Source of the DNA: Myxococcus xanthus
GTDB lineage: Bacteria > Myxococcota > Myxococcia > Myxococcales > Myxococcaceae
Length of the DNA stretch: 64,000 nucleotides
NCBI RefSeq assembly: GCF_006402735.1
Contig: NZ_CP017174.1
Location: 4,095,001 to 4,159,000 of the forward strand
Direction: 5' to 3'
In this document: one piece after another, positions 44,404 through 53,716 of the stretch
How the letters are laid out: each line of letters starts with the position of its first letter
How positions within the stretch are numbered: the first letter of the stretch is position 1
The notes under the pieces: generated by a model
Told to the model about the DNA's origin: nothing
Seen by the model: only the letters and a program-made list of their open reading frames with translations
The model's database searches: none
Translations under genes and position numbers: made by a program

Positions 44404-45084
44404 ATGGCGCCACCGAATATGACCTCGTCGCTGTCACCGCTCTCCTATCAGCCGTATCTGGATCAGCTCATCGCCTTTGGCAGTGCCGAGTCGCGCAAGG
44501 AGGACCTGCTCCAGGCCAAGGCGGAGTACTTCCGTCTGACGGGCGAGGTCTTCGAGGACGACAAGCTCTTCGAACTGCGGATGGCGTCCTTCCTGGACTT
44601 CTACCTCTATGACCGCGTCCCGCCGCTGACGAACAAGACGCCGGCCACGGAGTTCTACGAGCAGCGCCTGGCCGGTTCCGCGCCCGAGGAGGCCAACGCC
44701 TTCCGGAGCTTCACGGAGACGGTCCATGGTCTCTTCGAGGTCCGCAAGCTGGGCAAGGGCGAGGTCCGTCTGCGCGAGCTGTACTCGGGCAAGGACTTCG
44801 ACGTGACGGAGCGCCGCCACGTCGCGGGCCTGGAGACGGGGGACATCATCGAGGCGCGCCTCATCCCCTTCGGTGGGCACCTGCTGTTCTCCTCCGCGTT
44901 CTGCTACCACCCCCGCATGGCCGTGAAGGCCATCAAGGCGGAGGTGAAGCGCCGAAAGAAGAAGGAGCCGGATCGTACGCCCAACGAGCTGGTGTGGGAG
45001 TGCGCCCGCCGTGCGCTCAACATGGAGCGCTACCGGCAGCTCGCCGTCGAGAAGATCTACGACTTCGAGCAGAAGGTCCTCTGA
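44404..45084 (+). CDS. conserved protein of unknown function after carA
   Basis: A 226-residue soluble protein, mainly helical, with a beta-rich middle (100-170, including GEVRLRELYSGKDFDVTERR) and a basic C-terminus (KAEVKRRKKKEP). No membrane helix or known catalytic motif. It starts one base after carA, so it is in the pyrimidine operon by position; a second Met at residue 6 could be the start. The basic stretch hints at RNA or DNA binding. No function is claimed. Confidence 0.7.
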   Translation: MAPPNMTSSLSPLSYQPYLDQLIAFGSAESRKEDLLQAKAEYFRLTGEVFEDDKLFELRMASFLDFYLYDRVPPLTNKTPATEFYEQRLAGSAPEEANAFRSFTETVHGLFEVRKLGKGEVRLRELYSGKDFDVTERRHVAGLETGDIIEARLIPFGGHLLFSSAFCYHPRMAVKAIKAEVKRRKKKEPDRTPNELVWECARRALNMERYRQLAVEKIYDFEQKVL

Positions 45085-45141
45085 GCCCGCTGGCCGCGGA
45101 GCGCCCCGGTGACGGCATGTCCCGGGGCCCCGCTGGCCCGC

Positions 45142-46542
45142 TCAGATGCGGTGGATGCTCATCAGGTTGGTGTTGCCCGGGACGTTGAGTGGGACCCCGG
45201 CCACCACCACCACGGGCGTACCGGGCGCGCCGATCTTCTCCTTCCGGCACAACTGGCGCACCTGGCTGAGCATGGCGTCCGTGGTGGAGACGCGCGCCAC
45301 CTGCAGGCCCGTCACGCCCCAGTAGAGCGCCATGCGATTCACGGCCGTCTCGCTCGGCGTGAGGGCGATGATGCGCGCGCGGGGCCGGAACTCGGAGATG
45401 AGGCGCGCGGTGTGGCCGCTCTCCGTGTAGGCGACGATGGTGCCAATGCCCAGCTGTGTCGCCGCCGCCACGGCCGCCGCGGCCACGCCGGTGCCCAAAT
45501 CCTCGGAACGCTCGAAGGGGGAGTGGTGCTGGTGCTTCACCACGCCGCGCTCCGTCTCCTCCACGATGCACGCCATGGTGGACGCCGCTTCGATGGGGTA
45601 ATTGCCCGCGGCCGTCTCGCCGGACAGCATGACGGCGTCCGCGCCGTCGAGGATGGCGTTGGCCACGTCGGACACCTCGGCGCGGGTGGGGCGCGCGTTG
45701 GCCACCATGCTCTCCAGCATCTCCGTGGCGACGATGACGAGCCCGCCCATGCGGTTCACCGCGCTCACCATGCGCTTCTGGATGGCGGGCAGGCGCTCCA
45801 GGGGCATCTCCACACCCAGGTCGCCACGCGCCACCATGATGCCGTCCGCCACGGCGGCAATCTCCTCCACGCGCTCCACCGCCTGGGGCTTTTCAATCTT
45901 CGCGATGAGGGGCGTCTTCAGCTTCGCCACGTGCGCGCGCGCCTTCTTGATGTCCTCGGGCGTGCGGACGAAGGACAGCGCCACGTAGTCCACGCCCACC
46001 TCCTGGCCAAAGGCCAGGTCCACCGCGTCCTTGCGGGTAATCGTGGGCACCGACATGGGCGAGCCGGGCAGGTTGAGGCCCTTGTGATTCTTGAGCACAC
46101 CGCCCACCTCCACGCGGCACTGCACGTCCTGCCCTTGGACGCGCAGCACCCGCAGCCGCACGCGCCCGTCATCCAGGAGGATTTCGTGGCCCTTGGCCAC
46201 GTCCTTCACCAGCGTCTTGATGGGGGTGGGGATGACGCCGTCCTGGCCCAGGACGTTGCGCGTCGTCACCGTGACGGACTGGCCCTGCTTCACCAGCAGC
46301 TGGCCCCCTTCGAAGCGGCCCAGGCGGATCTTCGGCCCCTGGATGTCCTGGAGGATGGCCACCGGCGTGCCCAGGCGCTTCGCGACCTTGCGGATGGTTT
46401 CCACCCGGCGGCGGTGCTCCTCGTGCGTGCCGTGCGAGAAGTTCAGCCGCGCCATGTTCATGCCCGCGCGGATGAGCCCTTCGATGACCTCGGGCGAGTC
46501 CGAAGCGGGGCCCAGGGTGCAGATGATTTTCGCCTTGCGCAT
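45142..46542 (-). CDS. pyk: pyruvate kinase
   Basis: A 466-residue glycolytic enzyme that makes pyruvate and ATP from phosphoenolpyruvate. It starts RKAKIICTLGPAS, has RLNFSHGTHEEH, the catalytic KIEKPQAVE and the MVARGDLGVE metal segment, and a C-terminal allosteric domain. Length is typical. The start at 46542 gives the family N-terminus; a Met at 46554 four residues earlier is possible. It converges on the gene after carA. Confidence 0.96.
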   Translation of the reverse strand: MRKAKIICTLGPASDSPEVIEGLIRAGMNMARLNFSHGTHEEHRRRVETIRKVAKRLGTPVAILQDIQGPKIRLGRFEGGQLLVKQGQSVTVTTRNVLGQDGVIPTPIKTLVKDVAKGHEILLDDGRVRLRVLRVQGQDVQCRVEVGGVLKNHKGLNLPGSPMSVPTITRKDAVDLAFGQEVGVDYVALSFVRTPEDIKKARAHVAKLKTPLIAKIEKPQAVERVEEIAAVADGIMVARGDLGVEMPLERLPAIQKRMVSAVNRMGGLVIVATEMLESMVANARPTRAEVSDVANAILDGADAVMLSGETAAGNYPIEAASTMACIVEETERGVVKHQHHSPFERSEDLGTGVAAAAVAAATQLGIGTIVAYTESGHTARLISEFRPRARIIALTPSETAVNRMALYWGVTGLQVARVSTTDAMLSQVRQLCRKEKIGAPGTPVVVVAGVPLNVPGNTNLMSIHRI

Positions 46543-46668
46543 AGGGCCGCGCATCCTAGGCGGCGGGGTGCCCGGCTTGACAGCCTTGCGCCCACGAGAC
46601 TAACTCTTCTGCCAACGCGGGCCTCTCACCAGGCGCCGCGGAGCCTTTGCGCTCTCGATGGCAGAGAG

Positions 46669-46708
46669 AGAAAGCCCGGCATCCCTGGGAGGGGGGGCCG
46701 GGCTTTCT
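46669..46708 (-). terminator. intrinsic terminator downstream of nuclease-domain gene
   Basis: A 12-bp stem (AGAAAGCCCGGC with GCCGGGCTTTCT) around a 16-base loop follows the minus-strand gene by 22 bases, and the strand then runs into a TTTCTCTCTC stretch. Confidence 0.8.
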
Positions 46709-46730
46709 TGCAAGTGCTCCGCGTCAGGAC

Positions 46731-47492
46731 CTAGAGCTCGATTTCCTTGCCCGTGCCCAGCGGCGCCTTGGGCATCGAGTGGCCCGGCGGCAGGCCCCGC
46801 ATGTCCATGTCGATAGGCGGCTCGCTCGGGGCACCCGGGGCAGGGAAGCCGGGCGCGTCCAGCGGCCCGCTGCCGCCCACGCCGGGGCCTTCCTGCTGGA
46901 GGCCCTCGATCTCCTCGCGGGTGATGCCGGCCAGCGTCAGCACCTTGCGGGTGACGCGGATGCGGGCATGGCTGGTGAGCGCCATGGCGATGGAGTCCGA
47001 CGGCCGGGCGTCCAGCGTCATCTTCTTCTTGCCCTGCTCCAGGAAGACGCGGCCCGAGTAGACGTTGTCACGCAGGTCGTCGATGCGGACCTCCGTCACC
47101 TTGGCGCCCAGCTCCGTCACCACGTCGTCCAGGAGGTCCTGTGCGAGCGGCTGGGGTGGCTGACGCTCCGCCAGCCGGAAGGCGATGGAGATGGCCGAGG
47201 CCTCGTCCACGAACACCGGGAGGACGATGCCCTTGTCCTTGGTGGCCAGGACCACGGCGTGGGCCTGGGCCTCCTCCAGCGGGACGACATCCTGCACCTC
47301 GAGCTCGACGAGCTCGGAGCAGGCCTTGGGGTCGTCTTCTCCTTCGGTGATGCAGGGCTGACCCTGAGCCTTTCCCAGGGCCGCCAGCGCTACTGGTGGA
47401 GTGAAGGCGGGAAACATCAGCAGCCCTCCGAGCGCCAGAAGCACGGCCGAGAGAGGTGCGACGAACAAAGTGGCGCGGTTGGGCGTTTTCAC
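46731..47492 (-). CDS. bifunctional-nuclease (DUF151) domain protein with export signal
   Basis: A 253-residue protein. Residues 60-195 match the BFN/DUF151 fold: HAVVLATKDKGIVLPVFVDE, then AISIAFRL, then TLDARPSDSIAMALTSHARI. BFN domains cut RNA and DNA in some plants and bacteria. Unusually, residues 6-38 form a long hydrophobic stretch ending near ALA, so the protein may be exported or membrane-anchored. The C-terminus (205-253) is Gly/Pro-rich and probably disordered. It starts at a GTG (47492) with a weak ribosome site. Confidence 0.75.
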   Translation of the reverse strand: MKTPNRATLFVAPLSAVLLALGGLLMFPAFTPPVALAALGKAQGQPCITEGEDDPKACSELVELEVQDVVPLEEAQAHAVVLATKDKGIVLPVFVDEASAISIAFRLAERQPPQPLAQDLLDDVVTELGAKVTEVRIDDLRDNVYSGRVFLEQGKKKMTLDARPSDSIAMALTSHARIRVTRKVLTLAGITREEIEGLQQEGPGVGGSGPLDAPGFPAPGAPSEPPIDMDMRGLPPGHSMPKAPLGTGKEIEL

Positions 47493-47598
47493 GCCTTTAA
47501 GCTACGCACCCGGCCATCTGCCGGGAGGGTTGCGCTCCAGGCCCGGTTACCCCCTGCTGCGTGGGGCGCTCCCCGGGCTGGAGGGCAGGCGAACAGGC

Positions 47599-47973
47599 TC
47601 AACGACGGTCGTCGTCGTCCTCGTCCTCGTCGTAGTCCTCCTCGTCGTCGACGTCCTCGTCCTCGTCCTCATCGAGGTCGTCGTCCTCCGAATCGTCCTC
47701 GTCGTCTTCCTCGTCGTCGTCGTCGAGCATGTCCTCCAGGTCCTCGGACTCCAACGTCATGGACACGGCGAACCGCTTGTCGAGCGCGGCGATCTGCGCG
47801 CGCATCTCCGTGAGCGCTGCGACGAAGTCCTCCGTGAGGTTGGCGGGCGCCTTGGCGTCGCAATGCGGGCAGACGATTTTTTCAGTCCCTTCGATGAGGT
47901 CCTGAGCGTCCAGCTCGAAGCTCGCCTCGCACTTCTGGCAGGTGAAGTCGATGCTCATGGTCGGGCGCGGCAT
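47599..47973 (-). CDS. zinc-ribbon protein with long acidic tail
   Basis: A 124-residue protein. The N-terminus has two CxxC pairs (FTCQKCEASF and IVCPHCDAK) about 21 residues apart, a zinc ribbon. A helical segment (55-80) follows, and the last 45 residues are almost all Asp and Glu. Such tails bind basic proteins or nucleic-acid-binding partners. GGAG lies 8 bases upstream of the ATG at 47973, favouring it over the ATG at 47958. Function unknown; a transcription- or RNA-linked role is inferred. Confidence 0.7.
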   Translation of the reverse strand: MPRPTMSIDFTCQKCEASFELDAQDLIEGTEKIVCPHCDAKAPANLTEDFVAALTEMRAQIAALDKRFAVSMTLESEDLEDMLDDDDEEDDEDDSEDDDLDEDEDEDVDDEEDYDEDEDDDDRR

Positions 47974-48053
47974 ACAAAGCACTCCAACCAGCTGTCAACG
48001 TCCGAGACGTGGGGACATTGGTCGGGGGCCTTGCTTCCGCTAGCGTTCAGGGC

Positions 48054-49874
48054 ATGGACCTTCCCAAGACGGTGGTGCATGCGCTCCATGACCGGGCCGC
48101 CCAGCAGGAGCAGCGCCCAGCCCTGTGGACGCGCCGTGGGGGCGCCTATGCGCCCACCTCATGGTTTGAATATGGGCAGCGGGTGCGGCGCTTCGCCCTG
48201 GGGTTGCACGCGCTGGGCGTGGGCACGGGCCAGCCGGTGGGCATCCTGAGCTTCAACCGCGAGGAGTGGCACGTCGCCGATCTGGCGGCCATCGCCATGG
48301 GGGGCGTCCCTGTCGGTCTCTACACCACCAGCGCCCCGGAGCAGCTGGAGTACATCCTGGGGCACTGTGAGTCCACGCTCCTGGTGGTGGAGAACGAGAA
48401 GCACCTGCGCACCGCCCTGGCCCTGCGCGAGCGGCTGCCCAAGCTGCGCCACGTGGTCGTCATCGATGCGCCCACGGTGCTTCCGGAAGGCGTGCTGCGT
48501 TACTCGGACGTCATGGCCCTGGGCACCGGCGCGGACGAGAAGCCCTATTGGGACAGCGTCCACTCCCTGACGCCGGAGGCCATGGGCACGCTCATCTACA
48601 CCTCTGGCACCACCGGCCACCCCAAGGGGGTGATGCTCAGCCACCACAACCTGGTGTGGACGGCGAAGCAGCTCACCGACTCGGTGACGTTCGGCCGGCC
48701 CGACGCGTCCTCGCTCGTGTCGTATCTGCCGCTGTCGCACATCGCCGAGCAGATCATCTCCCTCCACAGCCCCTTGCTGAACGGGGTGCAGGTGTACTTC
48801 GCGGCGTCGGTGGACACGATGCCGCAGAGCCTGCGGGAGGTGCGCCCCTCGTTCTTCTTCGGCGTGCCGCGCGTGTGGGAGAAGTTCAAGGCAAAGGCGG
48901 AGGAGGGACTGGCCTCGCAGCCGCCCTCGAAGCGCCGGGTGGTGGCCTGGGCGCGTCGAGTCGCCTCGGAGCGGCATGAGCGGGTGATGCGCCACCAGAG
49001 CGTCCCGATGACGCTGGAGGCCCAGTATCTGCTCGCCCGGCGGCTCGTCTTCGCCCCGCTGAAGGAGCGCATCGGCATGGAGCGGGTGTCCTTCTTCGCC
49101 ACGGCGGCGGCGCCCATCGGCCGGGACGTGCTGGACTTCTTCGCCTCCATCGACATGGTCATCCACGAGGTGTGGGGCATGACGGAGGTGACGGGCCCCG
49201 GCACGGTGAATACCGAGTCCCACACGCGGCTGGGCTCCGTGGGCCGGGCGATGATGGGGGTGGAGCTGCGCATCGCGGACGACGGCGAGCTGCTGGTGCG
49301 CGGCGGCAACGTCTGCATGGGGTACTACAAGAACCCGGAGGCTACCGCCGAGCTGCTGGTGGACGGGTGGCTGCACTCCGGTGACGTGGGCCAGCTGGAC
49401 CCGGACGGCTACGTCCAGATCACCGGCCGCAAGAAGGACATCATCGTCACCTCGGGCGGGAAGAAGACGTCACCCTCCAACATCGAGGAGCTGCTCAAGG
49501 CCCTGCCCGGCGTGGGCCAGGCGGTGGTGCTGGGCGAGCGCCGCAACTTCCTGGTGGCCTTGCTGACCCTGGACGCGGAGAAGGCGCGAGCCCTGGCCAA
49601 GGCGCAGGGGTGGCCGGAGGACGCCGCCCAGCTCGCGGAGGACGCCCGCCTGCATCAGTTCCTCCAGGAGCTCGTGGAGCGCGACGTGAATCCGAAGCTG
49701 TCCCGCTTCGAGACCATCAAGCGCTTCGCGGTGCTGCCGAAGGACTTCTCCGTGGAGGGCGGCGAGCTGACGCCGAAGCTGAGCGTGCGCCGCAACGTGG
49801 TGGCGGAGAAGTACGCCGACCTCGTGGAGTCGCTCTACGACGAGTCCCCGCAGGGCGGTTCTCGGACGGGCTGA
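48054..49874 (+). CDS. long-chain acyl-CoA synthetase (AMP-forming)
   Basis: A 606-residue member of the ANL adenylating superfamily. The P-loop-like motif YTSGTTGHPKG is near residue 183, then VWGMTEVTGPG near 380, the HSGDVGQLDPDGY motif near 445 and the hinge ITGRKKDIIVTSGGK near 460. The layout fits FAA1/ACSL-type long-chain fatty acid CoA ligases, which start beta-oxidation or lipid remodelling. The ATG at 48054 is the best start; a TTG/GTG before it lacks a site. It converges on gltA. Confidence 0.92.
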   Translation: MDLPKTVVHALHDRAAQQEQRPALWTRRGGAYAPTSWFEYGQRVRRFALGLHALGVGTGQPVGILSFNREEWHVADLAAIAMGGVPVGLYTTSAPEQLEYILGHCESTLLVVENEKHLRTALALRERLPKLRHVVVIDAPTVLPEGVLRYSDVMALGTGADEKPYWDSVHSLTPEAMGTLIYTSGTTGHPKGVMLSHHNLVWTAKQLTDSVTFGRPDASSLVSYLPLSHIAEQIISLHSPLLNGVQVYFAASVDTMPQSLREVRPSFFFGVPRVWEKFKAKAEEGLASQPPSKRRVVAWARRVASERHERVMRHQSVPMTLEAQYLLARRLVFAPLKERIGMERVSFFATAAAPIGRDVLDFFASIDMVIHEVWGMTEVTGPGTVNTESHTRLGSVGRAMMGVELRIADDGELLVRGGNVCMGYYKNPEATAELLVDGWLHSGDVGQLDPDGYVQITGRKKDIIVTSGGKKTSPSNIEELLKALPGVGQAVVLGERRNFLVALLTLDAEKARALAKAQGWPEDAAQLAEDARLHQFLQELVERDVNPKLSRFETIKRFAVLPKDFSVEGGELTPKLSVRRNVVAEKYADLVESLYDESPQGGSRTG

Positions 49875-49898
49875 GCGCACCGGCGCCGCGGGAAAGCG

Positions 49899-49940
49899 AA
49901 AGGGGCGGGAAACCTCGCGGTTCCTCGCCCCTTCGTGCTT
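49899..49940. terminator. hairpin between convergent acyl-CoA ligase and citrate synthase genes
   Basis: A stem of AAGGGGCG with CGCCCCTT, extended by a GGAA/TTCC pairing around the loop, lies in the 103-base convergent spacer. Only a weak T-run follows each side. It may end both transcripts. Confidence 0.55.
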
Positions 49941-49977
49941 CTGGCCCACGCGAGAAGCGCGGGCCTTGTGTCACGGT

Positions 49978-51279
49978 CTACTTGGCGGCGCGCTTGTCCA
50001 TGGGGACGTAGTCGCGGCGCGGGGCGCCCGTGAACACCTGGCGCGGACGGGCAATCTTCTGCTCGTTGTCCGTCACCATCTCCTCCCACTGCGCGCACCA
50101 GCCCACCGTGCGGGGGATGGCGAAGAGCACCGGGAACATCTCGACCTGGAAGCCCATCGCCTCGTAGATGAGGCCCGAGTAGAAGTCGACGTTCGGGTAC
50201 AGCTTCCGCTTCACGAAGTACTCGTCCTCGAGCGCGATGCGCTCCAACTCGACGGCGATCTCGAGCAGCGGGTTCTTGCCCGTCACCTCGAAGACCTCGT
50301 CGGCCACGCGCTTGATGACCTTGGCGCGCGGGTCGTAGGACTTGTAGACGCGGTGACCGAAGCCCATCAGCTTCTTCTCACCCTCGCCGCTCTTCACCGA
50401 CTTGATGAACTCCGGGATCTTGGAGATGTGGCCGATGTCGCGGAGCATGCGGAGCACCGCCTCGTTGGCGCCGCCGTGCAGCGGGCCGTAGAGGGCGCCG
50501 ATGCCCGCGCTGACCGCCGAGTACGGATCCACCTCGGACGAGCCCACCGTGCGCACGGACGTGGTGGAGCAGTTCTGCTCGTGGTCCGCGTGCAGGATGA
50601 AGAGGATGTCGAGCGCGCGCTCGAGCACCGGGTGGACCTTGTAGGTCGACGTGCCGATGCGCTTGATCATCGCCAGGAAGTTGGCGACGTAGGACAGGTC
50701 GTTGTCCGGGTAGATGTACGGCAGGCCCATCGTGTGCCGGTAGGAGAACGCGGCGATGGTAGGCATCTTCGCGATGAGCCGCGTGATCTGGATGCGGCGG
50801 CTCAGCGGGTCCTTGATGTTCTTCGCGTCGGGGTAGAAGCTGGACAGCGCCGCCACCGTGGAGCTCACCATGGACATGGGGTGCGCGTCGTAGCGGAACC
50901 CGTCCATGAAGCTCTTCACGTTCTCGTGCACGTACGTGTGGTGCGTGACGAGGTGGTTGAACTGCTCCAGCTCCTTCGGCGTGGGCAGCTCGCCGTTGAG
51001 CAGGAGGTAGGCGACCTCGAGGAAGCTCGACTTCTCCGCGAGCTGCTCGATGGGGTAGCCCCGGTACTCCAGGATGCCCTTGTCCCCATCGATGAAGGTG
51101 ATGGCGCTCTTACAGTTGGCTGTATTGAGGAACGCCGGGTCGTATCCCATCAACCCAAAGTCATCGTCGCCCGCTTTGATCTGGCGGAGAGCATTGGTGC
51201 GAATACAGCCGTTCTCGATCGGGACCTCGTAGGTCTTCCCGGTCCGATTGTCGGTGATCGTCAGCGTGTCCTTGGCCAT
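49978..51279 (-). CDS. gltA: citrate synthase
   Basis: A 433-residue hexameric-type citrate synthase that makes citrate from oxaloacetate and acetyl-CoA. Catalytic His residues are in LHADHEQN and GPLHGGANEA, with MGFGHRVYKSYDPRA carrying another active-site His, and the catalytic Asp is in PNVDFYSG. Length matches E. coli GltA (427). The ATG at 51279 is clear. It is monocistronic, with a convergent neighbour downstream. Confidence 0.97.
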   Translation of the reverse strand: MAKDTLTITDNRTGKTYEVPIENGCIRTNALRQIKAGDDDFGLMGYDPAFLNTANCKSAITFIDGDKGILEYRGYPIEQLAEKSSFLEVAYLLLNGELPTPKELEQFNHLVTHHTYVHENVKSFMDGFRYDAHPMSMVSSTVAALSSFYPDAKNIKDPLSRRIQITRLIAKMPTIAAFSYRHTMGLPYIYPDNDLSYVANFLAMIKRIGTSTYKVHPVLERALDILFILHADHEQNCSTTSVRTVGSSEVDPYSAVSAGIGALYGPLHGGANEAVLRMLRDIGHISKIPEFIKSVKSGEGEKKLMGFGHRVYKSYDPRAKVIKRVADEVFEVTGKNPLLEIAVELERIALEDEYFVKRKLYPNVDFYSGLIYEAMGFQVEMFPVLFAIPRTVGWCAQWEEMVTDNEQKIARPRQVFTGAPRRDYVPMDKRAAK

Positions 51280-51356
51280 GGGGCGGAGATTTCACAGGGC
51301 GGAGAGTGCTTTCAACAAAAAAGAACGATAAGTCTGCTGGTCGGACACTGAGGGTC

Positions 51357-52649
51357 TCAGCGTGCATCAGTTATCCGAACACCCACCCCCGACAACTGCC
51401 GCCAGAACCCAGGAAAGCTCTTTTCAACGCACTCCGGACCGGTGAGCGTCAGCGGCGTGCCGGACAGGACACACAGTGTCGCAGCTGTCATCGCGAGACG
51501 ATGGTCCCCCTCGCTGCTCATCTCGAAGCCCGAAGGTGGCGTGCGGGGTGGTTGGATCTGCAGCCGTTCCCCCTGAAGCTCCGTGGTTCCGCCGAACGCC
51601 TTCACGAGCGTCCGGATGCCCTCAAGACGGTCGCTCTCCTTGACGCGGAGGATGCCCACCTCCGTGAGCGTGGAGGGCGCCGGAAGCACGCAGGCGAGCG
51701 CGGCCAGCGTGGGGAGCAGGTCCGGGCACTCCTCGCCGGAGGCGCGCAGGCCTCCTGACAGTTGACCCTCCACCTTCAGCGTGAAGGGCGCACCGGTGGG
51801 CACCGCGCGCAGGCCCACCTGCTCAATCAACCGGACAATGGCGTCGTCCGGGTGGGCACTGTCCGTGTTCGCGCGGACCACGGTTCCGCCCGTCTTCCAT
51901 GCCACCAGCAGCAGGTAGCCCAGGGACGACCAGTCTCCCGGAAGCGTCGGGACGGCCGGGGGCGCCACGTACCCGGCGACGGTGTAGCTCGACGGTGAGC
52001 GCTGGATGTCGAAGCCGAAGCGCCGCAGCCACGTCAGCGTCAGCTCCAGGTAGCCCGCGCTGGTGAGGGGGCCGTCAATCTCCACGCGCCAGGGGCGGCG
52101 CTCGCGCAGGTACAGCGCCGCGCAGCCCAGCAGCAGGCTGGAGGCGTACTGGCTGCTCTGGGCGCCGGGCACGCGGAACACGGGTGCGATCGTCGACGTG
52201 TCACGGGGCGCGCGCAGCTCCACCGGCCAGGGCGAGCCCTCCGTGAGCATGAGGCCCGCGGGACCCAGGGCCTCGCGAAGGGACGTGAAGAGCGGGCCGT
52301 GGGGCCGCTCGCCCAGGCGGGGCGTGCCGGTGAAGCGCGCCTGTGCGCTGGGCGTCACCGCCGCCTGGGTGGCCAGGATGCGGAAGGGCGCACCGCCATC
52401 CGCGCAGTCGATGTCGCGCACGGCGTCCGGAGGCAGACGCAGGGCCTCGATGCCCTGGCGCAGCACGCGCACGTCGGCGGGGAGGTCCTCGTCCGCCTCG
52501 GCCTGCACCGAGGGCAGCGGCCATGTGCCCGTGAGGTGCCCCAGCACCAGTGCCCGCTGCGCGTCCGACTTGGACACCGGCGGGGTGAGGGGCGCGGCGT
52601 GCAGCGCGGAGGGGTCCACCCGGATGCGGGAAGCCTTCGCCGTGCTCAT
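51357..52649 (-). CDS. aroA: 3-phosphoshikimate 1-carboxyvinyltransferase (EPSP synthase)
   Basis: A 430-residue enzyme that transfers enolpyruvate to shikimate 3-phosphate. The N-terminus PPVSKSDAQRAL has the conserved Lys27. Further motifs are TSAGYLELTL and the VKESDRLEGIRTL segment near residue 346. The sequence is divergent from classic AroA, and the usual LGNAGT motif is replaced by CADGGAPFR. The start at 52649 overlaps the aroB stop by 4 bp (ATGA), which fixes it. It is the last gene of the aro operon. Confidence 0.88.
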   Translation of the reverse strand: MSTAKASRIRVDPSALHAAPLTPPVSKSDAQRALVLGHLTGTWPLPSVQAEADEDLPADVRVLRQGIEALRLPPDAVRDIDCADGGAPFRILATQAAVTPSAQARFTGTPRLGERPHGPLFTSLREALGPAGLMLTEGSPWPVELRAPRDTSTIAPVFRVPGAQSSQYASSLLLGCAALYLRERRPWRVEIDGPLTSAGYLELTLTWLRRFGFDIQRSPSSYTVAGYVAPPAVPTLPGDWSSLGYLLLVAWKTGGTVVRANTDSAHPDDAIVRLIEQVGLRAVPTGAPFTLKVEGQLSGGLRASGEECPDLLPTLAALACVLPAPSTLTEVGILRVKESDRLEGIRTLVKAFGGTTELQGERLQIQPPRTPPSGFEMSSEGDHRLAMTAATLCVLSGTPLTLTGPECVEKSFPGFWRQLSGVGVRITDAR

Positions 52650-53716
52650 GGGCGCACCCCCTTCGTCCACGCGGGCCACAAGGCACGCCAGCTCGGTTCG
52701 TCCACGTCTCGTACCTCGGTGGCGCCAATGGCCGTCAGCAGCACCATGCGCAGCTCGCCCTTGGCGCCGGCCTTCTTGTCGGCGGTGAGCAGCGCCAGCA
52801 CGTCCTTCATCGGCGCGCGGCGAAGCAGAGCGGCGGCGCGCTCGCGGCCCAGTACGCCAGGGCCATTGGCCAGGGCGGCTTCGACCTCGGCGGCCACGGG
52901 CTCCGGTGTCACGCCCAGGTGACGGCCCACGTCCAGGGCCAGCAGCATGCCCAGGCCCACGCCGTCACCGTGGGACAGCTTGAAGCGGGACACGCTCTCC
53001 AGCACGTGGCCGAAGGTGTGCCCGAAGTTGAGCACCCGTCGCAGCCCCGTGTGCTCGTACGGGTCCTGCGCGCAGATGCTTTCCTTGAGGGCGCGGGCGT
53101 CCTTCACCAGCTTCTCGAGCGCGGGCGGCTTGCGCACGTAGCGGCGGAAGAGTGGCGCGTCGAGGCTGGCCACCATCTTCCAGGCCTCCAGCGCGCCTTC
53201 GCGGCGCTGCGCATCGGAGAGGGTGTCGAAGAACTCGGGGCACACCCAGCCTTCGTCCGCGTAGTGGAAGACGCCGGCCGGGTTCTTCACCACGCGCCCG
53301 CGCACCGTCATGTCGACAGCGCCCTTGCCGCCGACGCTGCTGTCCACCGCCGCCAGCAGCGTGGTGGGGACCTGCACCAGGCGCACGCCGCGCTTGAGGA
53401 GGTGCGCGGCTACGGTGGAGACGTCACCGATGGTGCCGCCGCCCACGGCCACGAGCGTGCCGGAGCGCGGGAGGGCCAGGCCGTTGGCCAGGACCTTCTC
53501 CAGGGCGGTGAATGTCTTGGCGCTCTCGCCGCCGGTGAGCTGGATGATGGCGCGGGGGCTGCGCGCCTCCAGGGTGGGGATGAGGGTGGGGTGGAGCTTC
53601 GCGACCGTGCGGTCCACCACCGCCACGCTGCCCTCGGGCAGGTTCTTGGCGAGGCGGGCGAAGGTGCCCCAGCGGTCGGACGGCGGACGGTAGGCCCCGG
53701 GAGGAAGAGCACTCAT
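52646..53716 (-). CDS. aroB: 3-dehydroquinate synthase
   Basis: A 356-residue NAD- and metal-dependent enzyme that makes 3-dehydroquinate from DAHP. The motifs GGGTIGDV, TTLLAAVDSSVGGK, NFGHTFGHVLE and SHGDGVGLGM are all present and contain the metal ligands and catalytic residues. Length fits. The ATG at 53716 overlaps the aroC stop by 4 bp and its own stop overlaps aroA. Confidence 0.96.
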   Translation of the reverse strand: MSALPPGAYRPPSDRWGTFARLAKNLPEGSVAVVDRTVAKLHPTLIPTLEARSPRAIIQLTGGESAKTFTALEKVLANGLALPRSGTLVAVGGGTIGDVSTVAAHLLKRGVRLVQVPTTLLAAVDSSVGGKGAVDMTVRGRVVKNPAGVFHYADEGWVCPEFFDTLSDAQRREGALEAWKMVASLDAPLFRRYVRKPPALEKLVKDARALKESICAQDPYEHTGLRRVLNFGHTFGHVLESVSRFKLSHGDGVGLGMLLALDVGRHLGVTPEPVAAEVEAALANGPGVLGRERAAALLRRAPMKDVLALLTADKKAGAKGELRMVLLTAIGATEVRDVDEPSWRALWPAWTKGVRP

